The position numbers and the translations under genes are program-made. This document shows positions 46,332 to 54,852 of a stretch of DNA of 64,000 bases, in pieces; the stretch's first letter is position 1; each line of letters starts with the position of its first letter. The stretch covers positions 1,399,418-1,463,417 of the forward strand of contig NZ_FNHW01000001.1 in the NCBI RefSeq assembly GCF_900103485.1. Direction: 5' to 3'. Below the pieces are notes generated by a model. That model ran no database searches. It was given only the letters and a program-made list of their open reading frames with translations, and had not been told where the DNA came from. The DNA is from Fictibacillus solisalsi. GTDB taxonomy: Bacteria > Bacillota > Bacilli > Bacillales > Fictibacillaceae.

Positions 46332-47136
46332 ATAAATCCGTCATATACCTTTTTTTGTTTCTAAAATACGCCCACTCCCGGAACCCGATCTCCTTTAACC
46401 GCTTCTGGACTTCTTCAAATTCATCGCCGACCCGCTTCGGAGTGTGAGCATCAGAGCCGAACGTTACAGCTACACCATGAAACAGAGCCCGTTCAAGTAG
46501 TTCATCAGCAGGATACCATCCACCACAGTCTTTGTTCTTTCCAGATGTATTAATTTCAATGGCAATTTCGTACTGCGAAATGGTTTTCAACGTTTTGTCA
46601 ACGGCCTCGGTTTGGATTGTGGAAAAAGCAGGATAGTATCCTTTCATGGCATCAATATGGCCGAGGATCTGAAAAATCCCGCTTTTGGCCGATTGCTCGA
46701 TCAAACCATAGTAGGTTTCTTTCGTTTCGTGCTTTTGTTTTTCGGTTAACCCCTCCCAGCGTTTTCTTTTAAAAATACTTAACCCGGTCACATGATGAAC
46801 CGATCCGATAATGTAATCGAGCGGAAATTGCTCATAGTATTGACGGTACATTTCGACATGCTCAGGGAAAAAGTCTGATTCCACACCCAATAGCACTTCT
46901 ATTTTTCCCTGGTACTCTTCCTTGAGCTGAATGACCTCCTTGATGTATTGGGGAAAATGACTTTTGGCCATCGCAATACCTGGAAAGAGATGATCTTCTT
47001 CGCTGTAAAGATAGGGTGAATGGTCAGAAATTCCGATCATGTCCAAATGGTTTTCAATTGCAGCCTCAATGTATGCGCGAATACAATCTTCCGCATGGCC
47101 ACAGCGGTCATGGTGAGTATGATAGTCAAATTTCAT
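46330..47136 (-). CDS. PHP-family phosphatase, histidinol-phosphatase (HisJ/HisK) like
   Basis: 268 residues from ATG 47136 (AGAGGTGG upstream; an in-frame GTG three codons earlier is less well placed). The metal motif is FDYHTHHDRCGHAEDC (His6, His8, His9, His14); further ligands are in GISDHSPY, LGVESDFFPEH, GSVHHVTG, LGHIDAMKGY and GSDAHTPKRVG. The length equals that of Bacillus HisJ. No histidine-biosynthesis genes are nearby. As the last gene of the yhf-like operon, it may instead remove phosphate from that pathway's intermediate. E. coli's cluster has YhfW here instead. Confidence 0.88.
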   Translation of the reverse strand: MKFDYHTHHDRCGHAEDCIRAYIEAAIENHLDMIGISDHSPYLYSEEDHLFPGIAMAKSHFPQYIKEVIQLKEEYQGKIEVLLGVESDFFPEHVEMYRQYYEQFPLDYIIGSVHHVTGLSIFKRKRWEGLTEKQKHETKETYYGLIEQSAKSGIFQILGHIDAMKGYYPAFSTIQTEAVDKTLKTISQYEIAIEINTSGKNKDCGGWYPADELLERALFHGVAVTFGSDAHTPKRVGDEFEEVQKRLKEIGFREWAYFRNKKRYMTDL

Positions 47137-47171
47137 GTAAACCACCTCTTTTTAAATTAAAGTCTAGTATC

Positions 47172-48461
47172 TTATTTTTTGATGGAGGTATAAACAATAT
47201 TGGCGATTTCCCTTGAAAGCGGACCTGTACTTGGATAACTCCCACTTGGGAGTGGTCCGTTATTCTGCTTGTTGGTCAGCACGATAATCTGCAGGTTGTA
47301 TGCCGGATCAAAAATAACCTGTGTGCCAGTAAAGCCGGTGTGTCCGAAAGCTTTGGAAGAGTAATAGTCTCCCATGTACCAGTTTTTAGCCTTTTCCCAG
47401 CCATACCCCTGCCCAAATGCATGCTCCGAAGTGAAGTTTTGAATGGTTTTCGGGGTATACACCTTTTCCTTCCCATAAGAACCGCCGTTCAGCATCATTT
47501 GGCCGATGACGGCTAATTCCCTTGCTGTAGAAAACAATCCTGCATGGCCAGCAACTCCTCCATTGGCATAAAAACTGTTGCCATCATTCACTTCTCCTAC
47601 CAGCGTGTAATGCCGCCAGCCAGGAAACATGTCCGGGTCCTCTTCTACATAATAGCCGAAATCGGGATCATCTATCATTTTATATTCGTACGGATTTCCC
47701 CAAGAGGTCGCTGCAATCTTATGCCTCAGTCTGGCATCGGGGGTAAACATGGTATTTTTCAGTTTCAGTGGCTGATAGATTTGAGTTTCCAGATAAACAT
47801 CAAGCGGCTGGTGAGTGATTTTTTCAATGACAAAGCCCAGGGTCATAAAACTAAAATCACTATAAACGCGTTTGGTGCCTGTTGGGTATTCCAGGGGTAA
47901 GTTGTTAATGATCTTCAACACTTGCTTGGGATTTCCGGCATATAAGTAGGTTGGTTTCCAAGGGGTTAATCCTGAAGTATGAGTAAGTAAATCGGCAATC
48001 GTCACATGCTCTTTTCCATTTTGTCCGAAGTCAGGGATATACTTTACAACCGGGTCGGAGAGCTTCAGCTTTTTTTCGTCAATGAGCTTCATGATGCCTT
48101 GTGTGGTACCCATTACTTTGGTCACAGAAGCTAAATCAAATAGTGTGTTCTTTTTCATTTTACGGGGATGGGAAAGCAGAACACCCATGTCATATTTTTG
48201 CGCATCTCCGTACGCGGTTTCTTTTACGACCTTCCCGTTTCTCGCGACCAAGACGACAGCGCCAGGCGTCATTCCGGTTTGAATCGCCTGCTTAGCCACC
48301 CCGTCAATTTTCCGTAACGCCCCAGAACTCATTCCTACAGATTCAGCATGCCCGTATGTGAGTTTCGCAACATGAGCAGAAGCCTCCGCTCCGGCAGGTA
48401 TGGCAGCCGATAGAACACAAAAAGTAATGAAAACACTCAACCACTTCTTCAAAACAATCAC
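47172..48461 (-). CDS. Exported serine hydrolase (class C beta-lactamase/PBP-like)
   Basis: A 429-residue protein with a signal peptide (residues 1-27, AIPAGAEASA). The active-site Ser112-x-x-Lys is in DLASVTKVMG, the Tyr motif is YSD in KRVYSDFSF, and the third box is near FGHTGFTG. The fold is that of class C beta-lactamases, DD-peptidases and esterases. It lies 18 bases after yhfX in the yhf-like operon, which suggests that the pathway's substrate is released outside the cell from a peptide- or ester-linked precursor. That is inference; antibiotic resistance is not implied. Confidence 0.85.
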   Translation of the reverse strand: MIVLKKWLSVFITFCVLSAAIPAGAEASAHVAKLTYGHAESVGMSSGALRKIDGVAKQAIQTGMTPGAVVLVARNGKVVKETAYGDAQKYDMGVLLSHPRKMKKNTLFDLASVTKVMGTTQGIMKLIDEKKLKLSDPVVKYIPDFGQNGKEHVTIADLLTHTSGLTPWKPTYLYAGNPKQVLKIINNLPLEYPTGTKRVYSDFSFMTLGFVIEKITHQPLDVYLETQIYQPLKLKNTMFTPDARLRHKIAATSWGNPYEYKMIDDPDFGYYVEEDPDMFPGWRHYTLVGEVNDGNSFYANGGVAGHAGLFSTARELAVIGQMMLNGGSYGKEKVYTPKTIQNFTSEHAFGQGYGWEKAKNWYMGDYYSSKAFGHTGFTGTQVIFDPAYNLQIIVLTNKQNNGPLPSGSYPSTGPLSREIANIVYTSIKK

Positions 48462-48479
48462 TCCTTTACCCTTTTATTT

Positions 48480-49643
48480 TTACATTCCTCTCCGCTGAAA
48501 GTGAACAATCTCCGGGTTAGGGGAATTTGTTCGTCGAATAAAAGCTACATGGGATCTCGTGACAAAAATCTGTGATCGAAAGGCATAGATCACTGAATCT
48601 CCAACATTCATTTCATTGTTTTTCTCTAGACTTCCATAATAATCGATATTTTCATAAGACGGAGGCTGAACTCTTGCCTCTTGTTTCAATAGACGTTGAG
48701 GGGTATTGCCATAAAACGCTTTTTCCATATTGGACCTAGCGTAAAAACCTCCAGCAATCGTATAAGCCGCGTAATCATCCATATGGGAAATTTCTGAAAC
48801 ATAAACCATACAGGGAGTTTCGTCCAGAGATGGTAAATAGGCATGAAGCGGTGTGGTTCCGGTCATGGCATGCCCTGGCTCTCCATGTGTAATACCATGT
48901 TCTTTTAAAAGAGGGATGGTAAAACAGCTGGTTGACCCTGGCGCATTGATATGAGTCACCCGCACACCTTGATCCTCCATGATCCCTCTCGCTTTTTTTA
49001 AGGTTTCGAGGTTCGTAGTAAAATCAAAACCCGTTTTATTTTTGTTGAGCTGCAGAACCGGAAAGCTTGTCAGCCCGATCACGTTTATTCCTGGAAGCTT
49101 GTTCAATTCAGGGATCACATCATTCATTGTTTTGAGAGGAAATCCTCCATGCTGGCCAGGATACAGCACATCGTGTTCACTGATAACACGAAGTATCACA
49201 TCCTGCGTTTTTCCAAGAGACAACGCCGCATCAGACAGCTGTTTTGCCCGCTCCAAAGAAAATAGGGTGATCACTTCAGAACAGATTTGGGTAAGAACTG
49301 CTTTCCATTGCATGATCCCAGGCTGAACCAAATGCCCGAGGTTACCAATTTGGCAGCCTGCTTCCTTAAGATTAAATCCTTCATCGATATCCACAGCAAC
49401 TGCTTTTGAAATACCGTTCTGTTCAATGACCTTTCCAATATAACCGCTTCGCCCGATTTGTTTCGTCATATAATACAATTGCAAATCATGCTTTTTGGCA
49501 CATCGGGAGAGCCTTTGAACATTGAGGGAAAAGGAATCGAGATCAACCACATACGTATTGGGTGGAATGGACCCGTTTTGATGAAGGGCTGCAGCAGTTT
49601 TGATTAAAGCTGGGTTTCTCTTTAACATTACGTCTGTAAACAT
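48480..49643 (-). CDS. yhfX: PLP-dependent alanine racemase/decarboxylase-like protein YhfX
   Basis: A 387-residue fold-type III PLP enzyme, with an N-terminal barrel and C-terminal beta domain. The Schiff-base Lys is probably Lys61 in LQLYYMTKQIGRSG, after YVVDLDSFSLNVQRL. Later HINAPGSTSCFTIPLLKEHG and HAMTGTTPLHAY match the YhfX family rather than true alanine racemase. Substrate and reaction are unknown in any organism known to me. It sits 14 bases after yhfS in the same order of families as the E. coli yhf genes, though rearranged. It is probably cytosolic. Confidence 0.85.
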   Translation of the reverse strand: MFTDVMLKRNPALIKTAAALHQNGSIPPNTYVVDLDSFSLNVQRLSRCAKKHDLQLYYMTKQIGRSGYIGKVIEQNGISKAVAVDIDEGFNLKEAGCQIGNLGHLVQPGIMQWKAVLTQICSEVITLFSLERAKQLSDAALSLGKTQDVILRVISEHDVLYPGQHGGFPLKTMNDVIPELNKLPGINVIGLTSFPVLQLNKNKTGFDFTTNLETLKKARGIMEDQGVRVTHINAPGSTSCFTIPLLKEHGITHGEPGHAMTGTTPLHAYLPSLDETPCMVYVSEISHMDDYAAYTIAGGFYARSNMEKAFYGNTPQRLLKQEARVQPPSYENIDYYGSLEKNNEMNVGDSVIYAFRSQIFVTRSHVAFIRRTNSPNPEIVHFQRRGM

Positions 49644-49657
49644 TTGCCGGCAGCCCC

Positions 49658-50767
49658 TTATGTTATGTCTTCCATTATATGGTGAAATATCGTTATCACG
49701 GTGAGTGCGGAGGCTTTCATCGGATTGACGCGGAGACCAAATTCTTTTAAGCGCGGCTGATGTTCAAGGAAACTTCCAGATACCCGGTAAATCATGGGCA
49801 ACAGTTCATATTTCGATTCAGCGCCAACCGGGTAGGTCGCTGCACCATGGCGGCTTGCGTTTTCAATCACTTTTTGGGCAATAGGCTCCTTCAGCTCTAT
49901 GATCACATTTTTTGACTGGGAATTGGTAATATACGCTTCTTTTACGAAAGGGACCTCTCCTTTATTTAGTCTTTCGCACAATTCTTCCACCTGTTCATTT
50001 TGGATGGCCAGCATGACAGGTGCCATCGTCATGGCGCGAAGCAATTCATGGGCTTCATGTCCTTGAACCTGTCCCCCTCCTGAATAATTGCGCCTATGGA
50101 GTGTTTCGATGAAATCTTTCGTTCCCAAAATGACTCCAATTCCTTCCGGCCCCAGAACTTTAAAGCCGGAAAAGGTGGAAACATGAGCCCCATATTCAAC
50201 GCCTATTCCCTTCATTTTTAAAGCGCAATAGTTATCATCAACCATGATCATCACATCCGGCCGGAGAGCTTTGACGAGAGCGATCACTTCCTCAACCCGA
50301 TAGGTGTCTGTTGGCTGCTGCCTTGCGTGCTGAACATAAAATACCTTGGTTTCTGTATTTTTTTGCAAGGCTTTAATCAGTTGCTCCTTGTGGTTGTAAT
50401 TTACCGGTTGCTGCACTAACCCCATTAGGCGAAAGGTTTCCTTTGTGGTCATGTACATCGGTGCATCATGGACAAAAACAGGATCTCCCGGTTCAGCAAC
50501 AATACTTAACGCTAACCGGATGGCACCGGTGCCGCTTCCTCTTACCAGGGCACACGCTTCACTGCCAAATACATTGGCGATGACTTTTTCCACCTTTGCT
50601 GTCGTTTGCGGCCGATGATGGTCAGGATGCAATCCGACATCGCCGAGGGTAAAGAATGAATTGTGGTGAAAGACCCTGGTCATCTCTTCTACCAATCGGA
50701 ACTGCAGTTTCTTTGCTTCTTCCATTGTTCGGTTCTCCAACACGGAGTCACCATATTTCAGTGGCAT
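49658..50767 (-). CDS. yhfS: PLP-dependent aminotransferase-like protein YhfS
   Basis: 369 residues from ATG 50767, placed behind the strong AGGAGGTGA; the longer open frame back to 50854 lies inside php. It is fold-type I: VRGSGTGAIRLALSIV binds the PLP phosphate, MIMVDDNYCALKM has the pyridine-nitrogen Asp, and TFSGFKVLGPEGIGVI carries the Schiff-base Lys203. It resembles YhfS of the E. coli cluster and class V or selenocysteine-synthase-like enzymes. The reaction is unknown. It is five bases from php, so the two are probably translated together. Confidence 0.85.
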   Translation of the reverse strand: MPLKYGDSVLENRTMEEAKKLQFRLVEEMTRVFHHNSFFTLGDVGLHPDHHRPQTTAKVEKVIANVFGSEACALVRGSGTGAIRLALSIVAEPGDPVFVHDAPMYMTTKETFRLMGLVQQPVNYNHKEQLIKALQKNTETKVFYVQHARQQPTDTYRVEEVIALVKALRPDVMIMVDDNYCALKMKGIGVEYGAHVSTFSGFKVLGPEGIGVILGTKDFIETLHRRNYSGGGQVQGHEAHELLRAMTMAPVMLAIQNEQVEELCERLNKGEVPFVKEAYITNSQSKNVIIELKEPIAQKVIENASRHGAATYPVGAESKYELLPMIYRVSGSFLEHQPRLKEFGLRVNPMKASALTVITIFHHIMEDIT

Positions 50768-50772
50768 ACCAT

Positions 50773-51693
50773 TCACCTCCTCTCCTTGATGCTGAACGCT
50801 TTTTTTGGATTTTCCATCAACAGCTTCTCGATGACCGATTCTGATACTCCCCATTTTTTCAGTGCGGGAACAAAGGACCGGAGGACAACGTCATACCCTT
50901 GTCCTCCGAAAGAACGCAGATGGGATTTTCTTGTAAGATCACTGGAAAGCAGAAGCTGGTCTTCATATCCCTCTTTCAAAAAAAGAAGCAGGGCATTCAA
51001 GCGATCCTGATCGGATCGGTAATTTTCTTTACCGATCGTGTCGAGAGCGACATATGCCCCGCTTTTTAATACGTCTAAAACTACTCCGTTATCCCGGTTT
51101 AAGTCCTGATGTCCAATGATGACCTGATGAAGAGGCAATCCTTCTGTTATAAATAAATTGATCTGGTCAGCAGCACAAGTACCCAGGGTGGTATGGGTGG
51201 AGAGAGGCAAACCCGTCTGACGGGCTGCCTCAATCGCGCCATGGAACAATTCTGATTCAATGGGTTTAAATTCGTTAAAGCTGCTGCCAATCTCGCCAAT
51301 AACCCCGGGTTTGATGGCTGTTCCAGCAATACCGTGACAAATTTCATCTGTCATCCACTCAGCAAACTGATCACGGGTCCATTGCTTTTTTTCTTCAGGG
51401 ATAAAAGGGTCCTTATAACAGCCTGTGCTTGCGACAATATGAAGGTCGAGTGTTGTGCTCAAATGTTTCAAGATCTCCGGGTTCCTGCCCATTCCATCAT
51501 TCGTGACCTCGATCACCGTCCGGCCGCCAAGCGCTTTAAATTGCTCCAAGTCTTCTGCGACTAACTTTTCATCCTGCAGACAGCAATCCTGGTCGTTTTT
51601 AATATGACTTAAATCCACATACAGGTGTTCATGACAAGCACAGATGCCCAATTCATCTGGCTCTATCGGGCCTTTCACAGTTTGTATAGGCAT
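50773..51693 (-). CDS. php: Phosphotriesterase-homology protein Php
   Basis: A 306-residue amidohydrolase-superfamily barrel. The binuclear metal set reads His21 and His23 (CACHEHLYVDL), Glu134 (GVIGEIGSS), His167 (LSTHTTLG), His195 (VIIGHQDL) and Asp252 (LLSSDLTRK). Glu replaces the carbamylated Lys of true phosphotriesterases, as in E. coli Php. Spacing of the ligands matches that protein. The reaction is unknown; related enzymes open lactones or cleave phosphoesters. The ATG follows AAGGAGG. Confidence 0.9.
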   Translation of the reverse strand: MPIQTVKGPIEPDELGICACHEHLYVDLSHIKNDQDCCLQDEKLVAEDLEQFKALGGRTVIEVTNDGMGRNPEILKHLSTTLDLHIVASTGCYKDPFIPEEKKQWTRDQFAEWMTDEICHGIAGTAIKPGVIGEIGSSFNEFKPIESELFHGAIEAARQTGLPLSTHTTLGTCAADQINLFITEGLPLHQVIIGHQDLNRDNGVVLDVLKSGAYVALDTIGKENYRSDQDRLNALLLFLKEGYEDQLLLSSDLTRKSHLRSFGGQGYDVVLRSFVPALKKWGVSESVIEKLLMENPKKAFSIKERR

Positions 51694-51705
51694 GTGTTCT
51701 CCTCC

Positions 51706-53004
51706 TTAGCCTGCAGGCGGTATGTACAATCCAATCCACACGAGGATGTTTCCGAGGATTCCAACGGCAATAGCCCCGATTGGACCCACAGCCATGCGGA
51801 CAATTGGCCGGCCAGCTGCCTCGTTCAGCAAGTATAGTCCGGCAATCACAAAAAAACCGAATCCTGGGACAATGGCGTTGGCTGCGTTCGCACCGCCGAT
51901 CAGCAAAGCCACTTCAAGCACCCGTGTCATGGCTGTACGAATGTTTTCGCCCGATTCGCGAATACCCGGGTAGCGGTCAAGCACTTTGGCTAACTGTGTC
52001 AGCAGCATTACTTCGGTAAAGATAATGACTGCCCCCAGAATGGCGGCGAGGAAAGGATTGGGTGAAAAAATACCTGCGCCAAAAACAAAGGTAAATCCAA
52101 CAGGACCATATACCCCCGTTGCAATAGCGGTACTTGCGATTAATGGGACGAACCCAATCGCTTTTGCGAGTGAAGCAATGCCGCCTTCGGAAATCTTGCC
52201 GTCAGAAAGCAGGTTAAGAGAAATGGGATCACCGGCAATCATAAGCTGATTGGTGGCAACTGCCACGAGAGCCCCGCTGATCATTAAAACCCAGGAGTAC
52301 TTCCTGATTTTTGCGACCCGTTCGGTAAACAATGAGGCAAGTATGGAAAGATTCTGGTCTTCAGATTTTTCCTTGATGGCAAACGTAAGCAAAAAGATCA
52401 TTCCAATGATTAAGGCAATACCTTCTGGACTTAACACGATTTGTGTTCCGTTAATTGAAATCAGTTTTTCGGTGTTGGCAAAAACAATAAGTTGACGCGC
52501 AATGGCTGCGACAATAAAAGTAAGTACACCTTTCTTGATGCTGAATTGCAAGGCAACAGCAATGGCTGGAAACACCATAAAAGAAACTACCACCGGTTCG
52601 CCGACTTTATTGAATCCATCCACGAAATTAAGAGGCAGCAGTTTAAATACTTCAACGACCGACTGGAGTCCATAATAAATGCCAAGTCCATATAGCGCTC
52701 CCGCTATACCAGCCAATATGGCATTCACTTTGCTCCGGTTAAACGCGAGACCGATGATATCAGTACCAAGCAAGATACTGTGAATTAAGATAATACTCCC
52801 TGCAATCGAGATCGGAATTCCAAACCCGATGACAAGACCAAAGCTCATGGCAAAAGCAGTTACCCCTAATTCTTTGCGGCTCATCCGTCCTTCCAGATTT
52901 TCTGGTACGATCGGACGGAGACCATCATTAAAAACCGCGATGCCCAAATTAGCCATAACTGCAGCAAGCGCACCAATACAAACCATTAACCCCGCTTCCA
53001 GCAT
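51706..53004 (-). CDS. yhfT: YhfT-family polytopic membrane protein, probable transporter
   Basis: A 432-residue protein with about 11-12 hydrophobic helices and conserved Asn/Gly/Pro-rich stretches (LMVCIGALAAVMANLGIAVF near the start; FTFVFGAGIFSPNPFLAAIL later). It does not match MFS or ABC signatures and belongs with YhfT of the E. coli cluster. Its place among PLP enzymes and Php suggests that it imports the pathway substrate. The ATG follows AAGGGGG. Function is inferred from context only. Confidence 0.8.
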   Translation of the reverse strand: MLEAGLMVCIGALAAVMANLGIAVFNDGLRPIVPENLEGRMSRKELGVTAFAMSFGLVIGFGIPISIAGSIILIHSILLGTDIIGLAFNRSKVNAILAGIAGALYGLGIYYGLQSVVEVFKLLPLNFVDGFNKVGEPVVVSFMVFPAIAVALQFSIKKGVLTFIVAAIARQLIVFANTEKLISINGTQIVLSPEGIALIIGMIFLLTFAIKEKSEDQNLSILASLFTERVAKIRKYSWVLMISGALVAVATNQLMIAGDPISLNLLSDGKISEGGIASLAKAIGFVPLIASTAIATGVYGPVGFTFVFGAGIFSPNPFLAAILGAVIIFTEVMLLTQLAKVLDRYPGIRESGENIRTAMTRVLEVALLIGGANAANAIVPGFGFFVIAGLYLLNEAAGRPIVRMAVGPIGAIAVGILGNILVWIGLYIPPAG

Positions 53005-53029
53005 GATTTATCCCCCTTATTTTTTTGAC

Positions 53030-53395
53030 CTATGTGTATTGTTTCAGCAAAGCCCCCATTACGTATTCCACCGCTTGTTCCTTGTGATCTCCTGTAAAAC
53101 CAAATGCTTTTGCTCCTGATTCCACCGCTTGTTCCACTTGTTCTTTAACCGGCTTTTTACCAGGCATGGAAATAGTGGCACATTGCGGCTTTCCCAATAG
53201 AGCAATGGCCATGGCAAGTGCTCCGCCTCCCCCGGTATGGCAGGCTCCGAGGTAATAATCCGCTCCGCCTGATTTAATGAGCATGGCCGCTTCAAGATCC
53301 GATTTTATAACAACGTTAACCTGTTCTCCTCCCGCTGCCTTGACCAACTGTTGAATTTCCTGCTTTTCCACTTGTCCTCCGATTGCAATCCTCAT
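53030..53395 (-). CDS. yhfU: DUF2620 protein YhfU
   Basis: A 121-residue protein with a Rossmann-like start MRIAIGGQVEKQEI, a strongly conserved-looking loop YYLGACHTGGGGALAMAIAL (Cys-His followed by Gly-rich turn), and ESGAKAFGFTGDHKEQAV near the end. This matches the DUF2620/YhfU family. The Gly-rich loop suggests binding of a small phosphorylated ligand or cofactor. Its size and partnership with the YhfT membrane protein suggest a sugar-PTS-EIIB-like or accessory role, but that is a guess. Confidence 0.8.
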   Translation of the reverse strand: MRIAIGGQVEKQEIQQLVKAAGGEQVNVVIKSDLEAAMLIKSGGADYYLGACHTGGGGALAMAIALLGKPQCATISMPGKKPVKEQVEQAVESGAKAFGFTGDHKEQAVEYVMGALLKQYT

Positions 53396-53410
53396 TTGTC
53401 TCCCCCTCTG

Positions 53411-53755
53411 CTAAGCTGATAGCACATTCACAAAATGCAGGTACAAAAACTCTTTTTCTTCTTCCGGCAAGTTTTGATTTAACAGTTTTTCAATCCAGCC
53501 GACTCGTCCACGTGCTTCCTCCATTTTCGGAGATTGATAGACTTCCATCATGATATCCGTTGGCGGCGGGAGCAGCTCCTGCTCTCTTTCTATTCTTGTT
53601 AGTGCCATTGCGAGATGTGTAATCAGCATGGTGTACTGGTCCGCTTCATTCTCGCTTACAAATTTCTGAATGGTCTTCCGGCAAATGGCATAAGCCGTCT
53701 CGGTTATGGAATCGCTGTTTTTTAACAACTCCAGGCGTTCCAGTAATCCTTTCAC
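53411..53755 (-). CDS. yhfY: PRD-domain protein YhfY
   Basis: A 114-residue all-helical protein with one PTS-regulation-domain (PRD) pattern: TAYAICRKTIQKFVSENEAD, then LITHLAMALTRIEREQE, where the His is the usual phosphorylation site. It lacks any DNA-binding or RNA-binding domain. In the E. coli cluster YhfY has the same make-up. It may sense phosphorylation state, with the adjacent YhfZ as the DNA-binding partner. The ATG follows AGGAGG. Confidence 0.8.
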   Translation of the reverse strand: MKGLLERLELLKNSDSITETAYAICRKTIQKFVSENEADQYTMLITHLAMALTRIEREQELLPPPTDIMMEVYQSPKMEEARGRVGWIEKLLNQNLPEEEKEFLYLHFVNVLSA

Positions 53756-53783
53756 ATGAATCCTCCTTTCAAAAAAGCCTTCA

Positions 53784-54713
53784 TTAGTATTTAGGAAGAT
53801 GATCTCCCGTTTCTACCAATTCTTGAATCTGTTTTATCTTTTCTAAATTAATCAGGCTGAGTCCATAAGCCCCCTTTTTATTGTCTTTCCGAGCTACACA
53901 TACAGCTTCCCCCATGTACTCTTCCATCTTTTTAGCTAGAGGCGAAGAAAGCGGCATGGTATGATAGCGTTCATTATCCACCTCATCCAGATTCCAAATA
54001 GTAGCGTCGATTGTTTTTGCCTGAATATGCCGAAGCAAATGCATGTAATTCAGCTCGATGTATTGCACATTTTTATTCTTCGTTTCTTCTTTAATCAAAA
54101 CTTGTTGGTCGGTTGAGAACGGATCTATTCCTATTTTCATGCCGTCTTCAACGCTGATGTATTTTCGGTCTGAAAAAATAACCGCATGTTTGGAAACATA
54201 GGAATGGCTTCCAAACGAAAGAAGAGTAGAAAGTTCAGGATGTTCCTTCATGGCTTCGTTTGCTGAAAACCTGGAAACGATGGCAAATTCGTACCTGCCC
54301 TGTATCACCTCCTGAAGCCGGAGCTTTGCTCCTCTCATGAATGCAATACTTAATTCCATTCCCTGCACCTGACACTCTGCAGAAAGTCCGGATGCGAGAC
54401 CTTCGTACTTTTTGGAATAAGGCAATGGCATGATTCCCGTTAATCGCTCCATGCCGCAAAATCTCAACAGCTGAGGGATGTTTTTATACCGTAAAAAAGT
54501 TCCCAAATGTCCTTTGGCTTCGAGCCTGATACTTCCGGTTTCCTCCAAGTATTTTAGAACCGTCTGGATCGTACCTCTACCCACACCGTTTACACTCGCC
54601 AAATCACCAATTTTTGGAATGCGATGATCCACTTCAATGAATAAGAAAGATTCTGCTATTTTCTGCAGGATCATTCCTTTTTTTGATAAAAGCCGTTCAT
54701 TCATTTGTGTCAT
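53784..54713 (-). CDS. yhfZ: YhfZ-like transcriptional regulator, HTH + periplasmic-binding-like domain
   Basis: A 309-residue protein. The N-terminal GntR-like winged helix reads VDHRIPKIGDLASVNGVGRG followed by TIQTVLKYLEETGSI; a type-2 periplasmic-binding-like effector domain follows (residues 95-309: GIMPLPYSKKYEGLASGLSA, FAIVSRFSANEAM, IDATIWNLDEVD). It matches the YhfZ family and should control this operon. It is the first gene. A 14-bp palindrome lies 12-25 bases before its ATG, fitting autoregulation. Only a weak ribosome binding site (GTGGG) precedes the start. Confidence 0.85.
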   Translation of the reverse strand: MTQMNERLLSKKGMILQKIAESFLFIEVDHRIPKIGDLASVNGVGRGTIQTVLKYLEETGSIRLEAKGHLGTFLRYKNIPQLLRFCGMERLTGIMPLPYSKKYEGLASGLSAECQVQGMELSIAFMRGAKLRLQEVIQGRYEFAIVSRFSANEAMKEHPELSTLLSFGSHSYVSKHAVIFSDRKYISVEDGMKIGIDPFSTDQQVLIKEETKNKNVQYIELNYMHLLRHIQAKTIDATIWNLDEVDNERYHTMPLSSPLAKKMEEYMGEAVCVARKDNKKGAYGLSLINLEKIKQIQELVETGDHLPKY

Positions 54714-54724
54714 CCCACGCTTTG

Positions 54725-54738
54725 TACAAAATTTTGTA
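54725..54738. promoter_or_regulatory. Palindrome upstream of yhfZ, candidate autoregulatory operator
   Basis: TACAAAATTTTGTA is a perfect 14-bp palindrome 12 bases before the yhfZ start codon, within the promoter or leader of the nine-gene operon. No second copy was found in the window. Confidence 0.6.
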
Positions 54739-54794
54739 TTTTCAACAACAACATACCATATGTCAAAGAAGGAGACAACAAATTTTTAGAAAAT

Positions 54795-54826
54795 TAAAAA
54801 AAGAGCCACCTAACAGGATGGCTCTT
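54795..54826 (-). terminator. Terminator of the MetE-like gene
   Basis: On the minus strand AGAGCCATCC and GGTGGCTCT form a stem with one bulge, followed by TTTTTTTAATTTTC. It separates this gene from the yhf-like operon. Confidence 0.85.
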
Positions 54827-54852
54827 GTTCCCTTACTATTTAATTGGATGTT

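Noticed and set aside
47172-48461. Beta-lactamase resistance gene
   Set aside because: The fold is shared by many esterases and DD-peptidases, and the operon context does not suggest antibiotic resistance.
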